Under the pieces are notes generated by a model. It had not been told where the DNA came from. It worked only from the letters and a program-made list of their open reading frames with translations, and made no database searches. A stretch of DNA of 64,000 nt from Lysobacter arenosi (GTDB lineage: Bacteria > Pseudomonadota > Gammaproteobacteria > Xanthomonadales > Xanthomonadaceae). The stretch covers positions 744,001 through 808,000 of the forward strand of contig NZ_CP071517.1 of the NCBI RefSeq assembly GCF_016613475.2, written 5' to 3'. Positions 37,401 to 52,300 of this stretch are shown in pieces. Within the stretch, counting starts at the first letter, position 1. Every line of letters starts with the position of its first letter. Made by a program: the position numbers and the translations under genes.

Positions 37401-37988
37401 GAGCACGCCGAGGCCGCGCAGCGCAAGGAATACCTCGACGCGCAGGACGCCGACCTCACCACCGCCCTCGAAACGCTCGAGGATGCGATCAAGAAGATCG
37501 ACCGCGAGACCCGCGGCCGCTTCAAGGACACCTTCGACCGCGTCAACAGCGGCGTGCAGGAGCTGTACCCGCGCCTGTTCGGCGGCGGCCATGCCTACCT
37601 GGAACTGACCGGCGAAGACCTGCTCGACACCGGCGTGTCGATCATGGCGCGTCCGCCCGGCAAGCGCGTGTCGAACATCTCGCTGCTGTCCGGCGGCGAG
37701 AAGGCGATGACCGCGGTGGCGCTGGTGTTCGCGATCTTCCGCCTCAACCCGGCACCGTTCTGCCTGCTGGACGAAGTCGATGCTCCGCTCGACGAAGCCA
37801 ACGTCGGCCGACTGGCAGCGATGGTCAGCGAGATGAGTGAACAGGTACAGTTCCTGTTCGTGACCCACAACAAGGCGACGATGGAAGCGGCGCAACAGCT
37901 TTCCGGCGTCACCATGCGCGAACCCGGCGTCAGCCGACTGGTCTCGGTCGACCTGGCGGAGGCCTCGCGCCTGGCTGGTGTGGCCTGA
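34485..37988 (+). CDS. smc: Chromosome partition protein SMC
   Basis: 1167 residues, full length. Head ATPase half: Walker A GPNGCGKSN (residues 31-38). Long coiled coil (about 165-500), hinge domain (about 520-650), second coiled coil, then C-terminal head with signature LSGGEKAMTAVAL and Walker B FCLLDEVDAPLDEANV. It acts with ScpA and ScpB (genes at 7-9 kb) as the bacterial condensin that compacts and segregates the chromosome. It is followed by zipA and ligA, the standard xanthomonad order. The ATG at 34485 follows AAGAGG. Confidence 0.96.
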   Translation: MRLSTIKLSGFKSFVDPTTLHLPNNMTGIVGPNGCGKSNIIDAVRWVMGESSASRLRGDSLTDVIFAGSSARKPVSQAMVELIFDNSDHTITGEYAAFNEISVKRTVNRDGSSQYYLNGAKCRRRDITDLFLGTGLGPRSYSIIEQGMISNIIEAKPEELRVYLEEAAGISKYKERRKETETRIRHTRENLDRLSDLREEVGKQLEHLKRQARQAEQYQTIQAERRVKDAEWKALEHRALDQKLQGQREKLSQQETRLQQLIAEQREAEREIEVGRVRREESAEALNKAQAASYEVGGTLARIEQQIQHQREMSTRLQKARDEALSALAELGQHIGSDQARLDVLRAAVAESEPRLEQLRDEDGMRQEALRDAETRLTEWQQRWDEHSRAQSEAARAADVERTRIEHLDRQVLDADRRRDALNNERAGLDLGALSESFAALQEQHETQKFSIDSLSEELETRKGTLGELQDQQRGTQTELAEARKQVQAARGRLSSLETLQHAALGQEQGAALSWLKARGLDSATRVGEALQVEAGWENAVEGALGQMIEGVLVESPEVLVDALGELGEGRLVLVDPHNDAVEFAPTSLASKVRGPIAIRRILAKLHAAEDLGEARTMLPILGDGESIITRNGERLGAGWVRILRSGAAKQGALLREREIQSLRAEIDTLQARERELESLLVQLRDRLLAAEQQREDAQRTLYMAHRSVSELAGQLQSQQGRLDSARGRIEKIDAELAQLAETLESAREQSRDSRTLQEEAVMRMGELEDTRQALESERRALGDARDQARNIARESRDTAHALALTLESQRTQITALAQALDRMGGQRGQLDSRLGELSAQLADGDEPVNTLEEQRQVALEQRVITEQALTAARTTVDGIDHDLRRFEQVRHQRDEQAIQQREAIGQRRLEQQALVLKAEQLSAAIVEAGFVLEDVVNTLTDDMQPQVWERTVAELDGKLRRLEPVNLAAIAEHAEAAQRKEYLDAQDADLTTALETLEDAIKKIDRETRGRFKDTFDRVNSGVQELYPRLFGGGHAYLELTGEDLLDTGVSIMARPPGKRVSNISLLSGGEKAMTAVALVFAIFRLNPAPFCLLDEVDAPLDEANVGRLAAMVSEMSEQVQFLFVTHNKATMEAAQQLSGVTMREPGVSRLVSVDLAEASRLAGVA

Positions 37989-38058
37989 GTCCAGGCCACA
38001 GCGGTTTTCCCCCGTCGACATTCCCCCGTACATCCGCCTGCCGTAAGGAAGCCCCTCA

Positions 38059-38805
38059 ATGTCAGACGTGACCCTGCTGCGTATCGGCATCCTGATCGCC
38101 GGCCTGATCCTGATCGCCGCGATCGTGTTCTTTGGTCGTCCGCGCAAGCCGGGCCAGGGCAAGCGCGTGCCGCGCGAAGCGGCCGCTGCCGATGGCAGCC
38201 GTCGCGAACCGACCCTGGGCGAGCAACTGGAACGTGAGCTGGGAGGCGAGGGTCCCGCGGCCGGCGAGTCCACTGCCCAGGCCGAACTGGAACTGTTCGA
38301 CCGCACCCTCGAGGGCGCGGCCAGCAGCGAGCTGGGTCGTCGCGCCACCGAAGAGTTCGACAAGATCGTCACGCTCTACCTGGCCGCTCGTGCCGGGCAG
38401 AAGCTGCACGGTCCCGACATCGTCGTCGCCGCCGAGAAGGCCGGCCTGGTCTACGGCCACATGGGCGTGTTCCACCGCCTGGTCGAGAACCATCCCGAGC
38501 GCGGCCCGGTGTTCAGCGTCGCCAACATCATGAAGCCCGGCAGTTTCGACATGGCGCAGATCCAGGCGCTGGAGACTCCGGCGATCGCCTTCTTCCTGAC
38601 GTTGCCGGCGCCGGTCAACGCGCTCGACGCCTGGGAAACCATGCTGCCGACCGCGCAGCGGATGGCCGAGCTGCTCGACGGCGTGGTCCTGGACGAGCAG
38701 CGCAACGCGCTCGGCCGCCAGCGCATCGCCCATATCCGCGACGAGCTGCGCGCCTACGACCGGCAGCGCGAAGCGCCGCCGCTGACCAAGCCGGCGCGCT
38801 GGTAG
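38059..38805 (+). CDS. zipA: Cell division protein ZipA
   Basis: 248 residues. N-terminal membrane anchor (about 8-26, LRIGILIAGLILIAAIVFF), a charged linker (about 28-95) much shorter than in E. coli, then the C-terminal FtsZ-binding domain (about 105-235) with IVTLYLAARAGQKLHGPDIV, YGHMGVFHRL, FSVANIMKPGSFD and IAFFLTLPAPVNALDAWETML. It tethers FtsZ to the inner membrane. It sits 70 bp after smc and before ligA. Confidence 0.95.
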   Translation: MSDVTLLRIGILIAGLILIAAIVFFGRPRKPGQGKRVPREAAAADGSRREPTLGEQLERELGGEGPAAGESTAQAELELFDRTLEGAASSELGRRATEEFDKIVTLYLAARAGQKLHGPDIVVAAEKAGLVYGHMGVFHRLVENHPERGPVFSVANIMKPGSFDMAQIQALETPAIAFFLTLPAPVNALDAWETMLPTAQRMAELLDGVVLDEQRNALGRQRIAHIRDELRAYDRQREAPPLTKPARW

Positions 38806-38816
38806 ATCTGAAGCGA

Positions 38817-42285
<3,469 letters not shown>

Positions 42286-42376
42286 CGGTTTGCACACTAC
42301 GAAAATTTAAGGAAGCTCCGGATGTCGGTTTTCATCTGGACGGTTTAGAGTGGTTGTGTGAACTCAGGGGTGCACG

Positions 42377-43111
42377 ATGCGCGGCTGGTCGCTTTCGACT
42401 TGCTTCTTCGCACTATTGGTACTGCTGGCCGGGCCTGAAGCGAGGGCGCAGGACACGGGCGGCCGTTTCTTCGGCGATCGCGTCGTGCGCTGCGAATCCA
42501 AGGGCGGACAGGCGCACCTGTGTCCGGTGGACATCCGTGGCGGCGTGCGGCTGTTGCGGTCGCTGTCGAAGTCCTCTTGCGACGAAGGCCGTACCTGGGG
42601 CCTGATCGACGCCGGCATCTGGGTACGGGACGGATGCCGAGCGGAGTTTGTCCTGGGCTATGGCGGCAGCGTGGGCAGTGGTCTTGGCAGCCGCACCATT
42701 CGTTGCGAATCGCGCGGCAACCGCTGGCAGCACTGCGACGCCGACATCAGTGCCGGCGCGGAGCTGGTGCGGCAACTGTCGAAGAATCCCTGCATTCGCG
42801 GCGACAACTGGGGCATCGACAATCGTGGCGTCTGGGTCTCCGGTGGCTGTCGCGCCGAGTTCCGGATGATGGCGGTGGTCTCGCCCGAGACGACGCCTGG
42901 AAAGATCGTCCGCTGCGATTCGACCGATAAACTGCCGCGGCATTGCCCGGCCGTCACCGAGGGCGGGGTGGTGCGCCTGTTCCGGCAGCTGTCACGCGCG
43001 GCCTGCATCGAGGGTCGCAGCTGGGGCGTGGACAAGAACGGAATCTGGGTCGAGGACGGCTGCCGGGCGGAATTCGAAGTCCGTCACAAGGACGACCTCA
43101 GCGGCGGCTGA
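42377..43111 (+). CDS. Secreted protein with three DUF3011 repeats
   Basis: 244 residues. Signal peptide ending near PEARAQ (about residue 25). Three repeats of about 65 residues, each with R/V-C-S/D, about 11 residues then C, a LVRQLSKNPCI-like segment, WG and a closing WV-GCRAEF motif, i.e. four conserved Cys per repeat, as in DUF3011. Expected to be periplasmic or secreted and disulfide rich; no function is known. A paralogue follows after 85 bp, and both have the octamer TTAGAGTG 32-35 bp before the ATG. Confidence 0.88.
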   Translation: MRGWSLSTCFFALLVLLAGPEARAQDTGGRFFGDRVVRCESKGGQAHLCPVDIRGGVRLLRSLSKSSCDEGRTWGLIDAGIWVRDGCRAEFVLGYGGSVGSGLGSRTIRCESRGNRWQHCDADISAGAELVRQLSKNPCIRGDNWGIDNRGVWVSGGCRAEFRMMAVVSPETTPGKIVRCDSTDKLPRHCPAVTEGGVVRLFRQLSRAACIEGRSWGVDKNGIWVEDGCRAEFEVRHKDDLSGG

Positions 43112-43196
43112 ATGGCCGCCAGCGACGGCCAATCCGTGAAGCATTCGTTAAGCTGTCCTCGTTAGAGTGAGAACCATCTCAACGAGGAGCTGTTCC

Positions 43197-44018
43197 ATGA
43201 CCCCGCACTTGTCCAAGTTGTCGTCCAAGGGCCTCGGGATTCTGGTTGTGCTTGCAGCTTCATCCGTGGCCGTGCCGGCCGCGGCGCAATACAACGGCGG
43301 CACCACGCCGACCGTCCGCTGCGACTCCAACGACAACAAACACCGCCAGTGCGCCGCCGACACGCGCAATGGCGTGCTGTTGCTGCGGCAGTACTCCAAG
43401 AACGCATGCGTGGAGGGGCGTACCTGGGGGTACGACCGCAACGGCGTGTGGGTCAATGGCGGCTGCCGTGCCGAGTTCGCGCTGGCCCGTGCCGGGCAGG
43501 GTGGCGGCCAGGGCGGCGGCCAAGGCGGAGGATGGGGCGGCGGCAACGGAGGCAACAACGGCAACAACGGCGGCGGCCGCAGCGTGCGCTGCGATTCCAA
43601 CGACAACCGCTACGTGCAGTGCCAGATCGACGGTCGCAGCGCCTATATGGTGCGCCAGTACTCGAAGTCGCCGTGCATCGAGGGTCGTACCTGGGGCACC
43701 GGCCGCGGCTTCGTCTGGGTCGATGAAGGCTGCCGCGCCGAGTTCGCCAGTGGTTACGGTGGCGGTCACGGAGGCGGCAATGGCGGTGGCTGGAACGGCG
43801 GTGGCAACGGCGGCGGCTGGAATGGCGCACAGGCGCAGAAGCTGTACTGCGGCTCCGATGATCGCCGCGAGCGCCGCTGCAACGTGACGATCCGCCGCGA
43901 TGCCCGACTGGTCCGCCAGGCGTCCAAGGCGCCGTGCATCGAAGGCCAAAGCTGGGGCTGGGACCGCAACGGCGTCTGGGTGAGCAACGGCTGCCGCGGC
44001 GACTTCAGCGTCCTGTAA
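43197..44018 (+). CDS. Secreted protein with three DUF3011 repeats and Gly-rich linkers
   Basis: 273 residues from the ATG at 43197 (GAGGAG 7-12 bases upstream). Signal peptide ends near VPAAAQ. Three DUF3011 repeats, each with the four-Cys pattern and the GCRAEF/GCRGDF end, separated by Gly/Asn/Trp-rich linkers (GGQGGGQGGGWGGGNGGNN and GGHGGGNGGGWNGGGNGGGW). The linkers are absent from the upstream paralogue, so this copy is built of spaced modules. The function is unknown; display of separate binding modules is a guess. Confidence 0.9.
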   Translation: MTPHLSKLSSKGLGILVVLAASSVAVPAAAQYNGGTTPTVRCDSNDNKHRQCAADTRNGVLLLRQYSKNACVEGRTWGYDRNGVWVNGGCRAEFALARAGQGGGQGGGQGGGWGGGNGGNNGNNGGGRSVRCDSNDNRYVQCQIDGRSAYMVRQYSKSPCIEGRTWGTGRGFVWVDEGCRAEFASGYGGGHGGGNGGGWNGGGNGGGWNGAQAQKLYCGSDDRRERRCNVTIRRDARLVRQASKAPCIEGQSWGWDRNGVWVSNGCRGDFSVL

Positions 44019-44092
44019 GGCAATCGCCGTCCGCCCTCCCTTTCGCCGGCGGTGGAGGGGAGGGCAAGCGTGCAGTTCGCTAAACTGCACAC

Positions 44093-45148
44093 ATGAACAC
44101 CACCATCGATTTCGACCGTTACGACCGCATCCGCCCGATCCGCTGGACCGGGCAGGCCCTGGAACTGCTCGACCAGCGCAAGCTGCCGTTCGTGGTCAAG
44201 TACGTGACCTGCAACGACAGCGCCGCCGTGGCCGAAGCCATCCACGCACTCACGGTTCGCGGCGCTCCGGCCATCGGCATCGCCGCCGCCTGGGGCGTGG
44301 TGCTGGCCGCGCGCGAAGTCGACGCCGCCAATGGCGCCGAGGCCGCAGGCAAGCTCGAGCCTGCCATGCAGCATCTCAACGCGGCACGGCCGACTGCGGT
44401 CAACTTGGCCTGGGCACTGGCGCGCATGCGCCGCACGCTTGCCGCCGCCGGCGCCGACTGGCGCGAAGTGCTCGAGCGCGAAGCGCACGCGATCGCCGAC
44501 GAAGACCTCGCCGCGAACCGCCGCATGGGCGCGCTGGGCGCTGCCCTGATCGAGCCGGGCAGCGGCGTGCTGACCCACTGCAACACCGGTTCGCTCGCCA
44601 CCGCAGGCTTCGGCACCGCACTGGGCGTGATCCGCGCCGGCGTGGCCGAGGGCCGCATCGACAAGGTGTTCGCCGGCGAAACCCGGCCGTGGTTGCAGGG
44701 CGCGCGCTTGACGGTGTGGGAGCTGCAGCAGGACGGCATCGCCCCGACCCTGATCGCCGACTCCGCTGCATCGCACCTGATGAAGACCGGCGACGTGCAG
44801 TGGGTCGTGGTCGGCGCCGACCGCATCTGCGCCAACGGTGACACGGCCAACAAGATCGGCACCTACCAGCTGGCGATCGCGGCTCGTCACCACGGCCTGA
44901 AGTTCATGGTCGTGGCCCCGTCCTCGACGGTCGACATGGAGACCCCGTCCGGTGACGCGATCCACATCGAAGAGCGTGACCCGGGCGAGCTGTTCGGCGT
45001 CGGCGGAGTGCGCACCGCGGCCGAGGATGTGGGCGCCTGGAACCCGGTTTTCGACGTCACCCCGCACGAACTGATCGACGCGATCGTGACCGAGCGTGGC
45101 GTGATCGAGCGCCCCGACGCCGCGGCCATGAAGGCCGCCTTCGGCTGA
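44093..45148 (+). CDS. mtnA: S-methyl-5-thioribose-1-phosphate isomerase
   Basis: 351 residues, IF2B-like fold. Signature segments are [59 protein letters not shown] (catalytic Cys), and [24 protein letters not shown] (catalytic Asp). It isomerises methylthioribose-1-phosphate to methylthioribulose-1-phosphate in methionine salvage. No other salvage genes are in the window. It stands alone upstream of gyrA. Confidence 0.95.
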   Translation: MNTTIDFDRYDRIRPIRWTGQALELLDQRKLPFVVKYVTCNDSAAVAEAIHALTVRGAPAIGIAAAWGVVLAAREVDAANGAEAAGKLEPAMQHLNAARPTAVNLAWALARMRRTLAAAGADWREVLEREAHAIADEDLAANRRMGALGAALIEPGSGVLTHCNTGSLATAGFGTALGVIRAGVAEGRIDKVFAGETRPWLQGARLTVWELQQDGIAPTLIADSAASHLMKTGDVQWVVVGADRICANGDTANKIGTYQLAIAARHHGLKFMVVAPSSTVDMETPSGDAIHIEERDPGELFGVGGVRTAAEDVGAWNPVFDVTPHELIDAIVTERGVIERPDAAAMKAAFG

Positions 45149-45160
45149 GCCTGGGCATCC

Positions 45161-45186
45161 CGTCTTCGTCGGGGTGGACGAAGACG
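45161..45186 (+). terminator. Hairpin after mtnA
   Basis: A perfect 10-bp stem CGTCTTCGTC (45161-45170) and GACGAAGACG (45177-45186) with a 6-base loop, 13 bp after the mtnA stop. A single short TTCC follows, so termination is plausible but not certain. Confidence 0.5.
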
Positions 45187-45224
45187 TTCCGCAGGCAGCG
45201 GGCGACCAGGCAGCCAGGATCAGG

Positions 45225-45254
45225 ATGGATCCCGGCCTTCGCCGGGATGGCGGG
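45225..45254. repeat. Degenerate REP-like palindrome upstream of gyrA
   Basis: Stem ATCCCGGC (45229-45236) and GCCGGGAT (45241-45248) with loop cttc. The leading CAGGATCAGGATGG resembles the CAGGATCAAGGTGG beside the pbpC copy, so the repeat unit is wider than its stem. Confidence 0.65.
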
Positions 45255-45366
45255 GTAGGCCCCCGCCCACGCGTCTTTGCACGCTGCCGATAAATCCACT
45301 TTAAAAACCCCCGCAACTGCTTGTTTCTGCGTGGGAATCAGTCAGCAGACGGACCCCGTTCCGTGC

Positions 45367-45372
45367 TATGAT
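45367..45372 (+). promoter_or_regulatory. Candidate -10 element of gyrA
   Basis: TATGAT, matching the sigma-70 -10 consensus in five of six positions and 151 bp upstream of the gyrA ATG. A convincing -35 at the usual distance is missing, so only the -10 is reported. Confidence 0.4.
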
Positions 45373-45522
45373 TTCGTGTCCTTTTGAAGCCGTCGACGAC
45401 GGGCTGTCAAAGGCCCCCGGGGAGGGGTCGGCGACGCAGGCCCGGCGGGCAGTTCCCGCGGCTCTTCAGACGTGATGCCCGACCGCAGTCGTCGCTGCGG
45501 ACAACCAACGAACGGAAACCTG

Positions 45523-48168
<2,646 letters not shown>

Positions 48169-48180
48169 TCGAATGCAGTA

Positions 48181-48212
48181 ACGAAAACGCCGCCGGAAGG
48201 CGGCGTTTTCGT
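48181..48212. terminator. Intrinsic terminator between gyrA and the GT9 gene
   Basis: A perfect 14-bp stem ACGAAAACGCCGCC (48181-48194) and GGCGGCGTTTTCGT (48199-48212) with loop ggaa, 12 bp after the gyrA stop and 21 bp before the minus-strand glycosyltransferase stop. The TTTTCG/TTT tail reads well on the plus strand, and the same stem has T-rich ends on the minus strand, so it probably ends both transcripts. Confidence 0.88.
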
Positions 48213-48233
48213 TTCAGGCTCCGTCAACCGCGG

Positions 48234-49206
48234 TTACGGGTGCGGCGGAACGCGCGCCATCACTTCATCGGCCGACAGCCGCTGCAGGTCCTCCACTTCG
48301 ATCGCGTCGAAGGAGCGCACGCGGATTCCTGTGCGTTGCACACTGGTGTGGGACCCGAACAGCGCCAGGCCTGGTGTCCCCAGGCAAGCGGCAAGGTGGG
48401 TGGGGCCGGTGTCGTTCCCGACGACGAAGGCGGCGTTGGCCAGCACGCCGGCGAGGGCGAACCAGTCCAGGAAGCCCGACGGCCCGAGCAGCACCTGGCA
48501 GGGCAACGTGCGGGCAAGGTCCAGCTCGTCCGGACCGGGCGCGACCACGACTTGCCGGCCAGCCGCGACCAGGCGCCGGGCAAGCTCCGCGTAGTGGGGC
48601 CAGCGCTTCTGCGGGTGGCGGGCCGAACTTCCGGGAATCAGCGCGATGTAGCCTGCTTCGACGCCGGACGCAGCGAGCAGGGCGGACACATCGTCGGCCA
48701 TCCAGCCCACGTCAGGCGCTGCCGTATGCGTCGTGGGCACGCCGGCCGCTTCGAGCAGGCGGGCATAGGCGATCCGGTCCGGCACCGCGCTGGAACCCAG
48801 GGTTGTCCCTGCCGTGCCAGGGCAGGCCGGGGCTGAGCAGGCGCCGGTACAGGCGCGTACGCTGGCTGCCCTGGAGGTCGTAGACCCGGTCGAAGCGGCG
48901 TCCGCGCAATTCCCGCACCAGCTCCAGGTTGTGGTCGATGCGAAGCCACGGCGCGCGCGGGTCGACGATCAGCGCGTCCACGTGCGGGCACCGGGCCATC
49001 AACCGGCGGAACTGCGGCGCGACCAGCAGGGTGATGTGTGCATCCGGGTGGTACGCGCGGATGTCGCGCAGCACGCCGTCGGCCTGGACCAGGTCGCCGA
49101 ACGCGCCCTGGCGGATCACCAGGACGGACCGGCGTGGGCCGTTACCGGGGACGGGCATGCCGGCGCCCGGATCGCTGGCCAAGGAGGGCATGTGTTCGTG
49201 CAACAT
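48234..49206 (-). pseudogene. GT9 family (heptosyltransferase-like) glycosyltransferase, one frameshift
   Basis: The N-terminal part in one frame (RRSVLVIRQGAFGDLVQADGVLRDI, VYDLQGSQRTRLYRRLL) is the Rossmann domain of ADP-heptose:LPS transferase relatives. The C-terminal part in another frame (PDRIAYARLLEAAG, YIALIPGSSARHPQKRWPHYAELARRL, VVGNDTGPTHLAACLGTPGLALFGSH) is the donor-binding half. Deleting one base at the AA (plus strand 48794-48795) joins them as NPGSSAVPDRIAY. The start is tentative (ATG ending at 49206; ATGs ending at 49191 and 49158 are possible). It would add a sugar to lipopolysaccharide or another envelope glycan. A sequencing error is quite possible. Confidence 0.82.
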
Positions 49207-49300
49207 TGCGGTCCGGGAGAAGGCAGGCGGGCCACCGGCCCGACGCGCGGATGATGGCACAGGCAATCGCAATTGGTGTGGTGCCAGTCGCGATCCTCCT

Positions 49301-49306
49301 ATACTT
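49301..49306 (+). promoter_or_regulatory. Candidate -10 element of the alpha-2-macroglobulin operon
   Basis: TATACT, matching the sigma-70 -10 in five of six positions, 97 bp before the chosen ATG and 28 bp before an alternative ATG at 49329 that has a ribosome binding site GGGGAGG. No good -35 is visible at 16-18 bp. Confidence 0.4.
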
Positions 49307-49397
49307 CGCGAAAATCAGGGGAGGCCGCATGAAGCGCGTATCCGTCACGGAAGGAGCCGTCCGTATCCCGTCGAGCCGAAGGTTGCGAGGCCGGGTG

Positions 49398-52300
49398 ATG
49401 CGAAGCCTGGTCGCCGCCGTCATGGCGGTGACATTGCTATGTGCCGGCTGCAAGCGCGATGCCGATGGACAGTTGCCTGCAGTCAGCGGCGAGGCGGTGC
49501 AGGGCAAGCGCGAAGCGGTACAAGGGTTCGCGCTGGTCGCGGCCTACCCCGACCAGAAGGCCGATGAGCAGATGGCGATCGCGCTGGAGTTCAGCCGACC
49601 GCTGGTGGGCAGCCAGGACTTCGACGAACTGATTTCCGTCACCGATGCCAAGGGCGCGGTGATCAAGGGCAGCTGGGTACTGTCTGACGATGCCAAGGTG
49701 CTGCGTTTCCCGCACGTCGACGCCAGCCGTGACTATGTAATTGCAATCAAGGGGGGGCTGACCGCGGCCGCCGGTGATCGTCTCGGACAGCCGCTGCGCA
49801 AGCAGGTGCACACCGGACCGCTGGATCCGGTGGTCGGATTCGCTTCGCAGGGAAGCGTACTGCCGGCTCGCGAAAGCCGCGGCCTGCCGGTGGTATCGGT
49901 GAATGTCGCCGAGGTCGATGTCGAGTTCCTGCGCGTGCGCGACAAGGAGTTGCCGCGGTTCTTCGCCCAGTACCAGCGCGGCGGCCGTCGCGGCAGCTGG
50001 GAGCTGGGCAGCGACTACAGCGACAAGACCCCGCTGGAGCGTCTTGCCGAACCGGTCTACGTGAATCGCTTCGTGCTCGGCGGGAAGACCAACGAACGCG
50101 TGCTGACCTACCTGCCGTTGCAGGACATCAAGGAGCTGCAGCAGCCCGGCCTGTACTTCGCCGTGATGAAGCGCGCGGGCGAGTTCCAGGATCGCTACGA
50201 GACCGCGTTCTTCACCGTCAGCGACCTTGGCCTGCACGCACGCGCCTACAAGGACAAGCTGTTCGTCCACGTCGCTTCGCTGCACAAGGGATCGGCCGTC
50301 GGCGGCGTCGAGCTGAAGGTGCTCGACGACAAGGGCGAGACGGTGATGAAGGGCGAGACCGACGGCAACGGCAACGTGATGCTGGGTTACAAGCTCGACG
50401 CCGCGCATGTGCTGGTGGCATCGCACGGCAAGGACGTGTCGATGCTGCCGTTCAACCAGCCGGCACTGGACCTGTCGGAGTTCGCGGTCAGTGGTCGCGA
50501 GCAGGCCTGGTTCGACGTGTTCGCATGGTCCGGACGCGACCTCTACCGTCCCGGCGAAACCGTGCGTGTGTCGGCACTGCTGCGCGACCAGGACGGACAG
50601 CCGGTCGCGACCAAGGGCAAGCCGTTGCAGCCGCTGTTCCTGCGTTACGTGCAGCCCGACGGCAAGACCTTCCTGGAAACCCGCCTGCAACCGGATCCAC
50701 AGGGTTACGTGCGGCACGCGCAGGTGATTCCGGTGGACGCTGCAACCGGTCGCTGGCGCATCGAGTTCCGCACCGATCCGGGCAGCAAGGAGGCGGTGCA
50801 GGGCATGACGTTGCGGGTCGAGGAATTCCTGCCCGAACGGCTCAAGCTCGACCTGCAGGCACAGCCGGTGCTCAAACCCGGAGAACCGGTGCACCTGGCG
50901 GTGGAAGGCGCCTATCTCTATGGCGCGCCCGCCGCAGGCAACCGTTTCACCGCCAAGCTCGCGGTGGCGGTCGAACAGCACCCGCTGGAGCAGATGCCGG
51001 GCTACTTCTTCGGTGACCCGACGCTGACGCTGCCGAAGGAAGCCAAGGACGTCGTCGATGCGAAGCTCGATGCCAATGGTCGGCTGCAACAGGACATCGC
51101 CTTGCCGGCCGAGGCCAAGCCGGTCAGCACGATCGCCGCGATCGTGACCGGCAGCGTGTTCGAGAGCGGCGGCCGCAGCGTCAACCGCAGCGTCAAGCGC
51201 GTGCTGTGGCCGGCCGACGCGATCGTCGGCGTGCGTCCGCTGTTCGACGACAAGGAAGGCAGTGATTCCAACGCCAATGCCGGCTTCGAGCTGGCCCGCG
51301 TCGGCAGCGACGGCAAGCCGCGAGCGGGCAAGGGCCTGCGCGTGACGCTGGTCCGCGAGCATCGCGATTACCACTGGAACTACCAGGACGATGGCGGCTG
51401 GGACTACGACTTCACCCGCCGCTACGAGGACATCCAGACACGCACGCTCGACGTCGGCAACTCGCCGCAGCGGATCGACTTCCCGGTCGAGTGGGGCGAC
51501 TACCGCGTTGACGTGTTCGATCCTGCGACGAAGCTGACCACCCGCTATCCGTTCACCGCCGGCTGGAGCTGGGACGACGACAATCGCGGCCTCGACGCGC
51601 GCCCCGACAAGGTCAAGCTCGCGCTCGACAAGACTGCCTACCGCGCCGGCGATACGCTCAAGGTGACGCTGACGCCACCGCACGAGGGCAGGGGCCTGCT
51701 GATGGTCGAGAGCGACCGCATGCTCTACGTGCAGGACGTCGAAGTGAAGGCCGGCAGCACGTTCGAGATCCCGGTGACCAAGGATTGGGAACGCCATGAC
51801 GTGTATGTCACCGCGCTGGTGTTCCGTGGTGGCAGCGCACCGAGCAGGATCACGCCCGCGCGCGCCGTTGGCGTCGCCCACGTGACCATGGACCGGCGCG
51901 ACCGCAAGGTCGCCGTTGGCCTGTCTGCGCCGGCGCTGATGCAGCCCGGGCGCGACCTGCCGGTGACGGTGAGCGTGCCGCAGCTGGCGGGCCAGGAGGC
52001 GTTCGTGACGGTGTCGGCGGTCGATGTCGGCATCCTCAACATCACCCGCTTCCCGGTGCCCGATGCTGCCGCGCATTTCTTCGCCCAGCGTCGACTGGGT
52101 GTCGATGCGTATGACGTCTACGGCCGCGTGATCGAAAGCTTCGAGGGCGGTATCGCCAAGCTGCGCTTCGGCGGCGACATGGCATTGGCGGCATTGCCGC
52201 AGGCACGACGTCCGACTGCGCGCGTGCAGACGGTCGACCTGTTCGCCGGCCCGGTGAAGCTCGATGCGCGCGGCAATGCACGCATCAACCTGGCCGTTCC

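Larger units (their letters stand above)
45149..45522. other. Gene-free stretch between mtnA and gyrA
   Basis: 374 bp. From left to right it holds a hairpin after mtnA (45161-45186), a degenerate REP-like palindrome (45225-45254), then the gyrA leader. A TATGAT hexamer at 45367-45372 is a good -10 candidate for gyrA, giving a leader of about 140 bases; no clear -35 is seen. The leader has GC-rich stretches but no riboswitch I recognise. Confidence 0.6.

Noticed and set aside
34293-38372. A very long open frame on the minus strand opposite smc and zipA.
   Set aside because: High-GC third positions of the true plus-strand genes keep the antisense frame open. The product is repetitive Leu/Arg/Gln/His sequence with no family match, and smc and zipA are certain.
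45225-45254. A CRISPR-like or attachment-site reading of the palindromic repeats.
   Set aside because: The copies are dispersed, not evenly spaced, and lack spacers, cas genes or an integrase.
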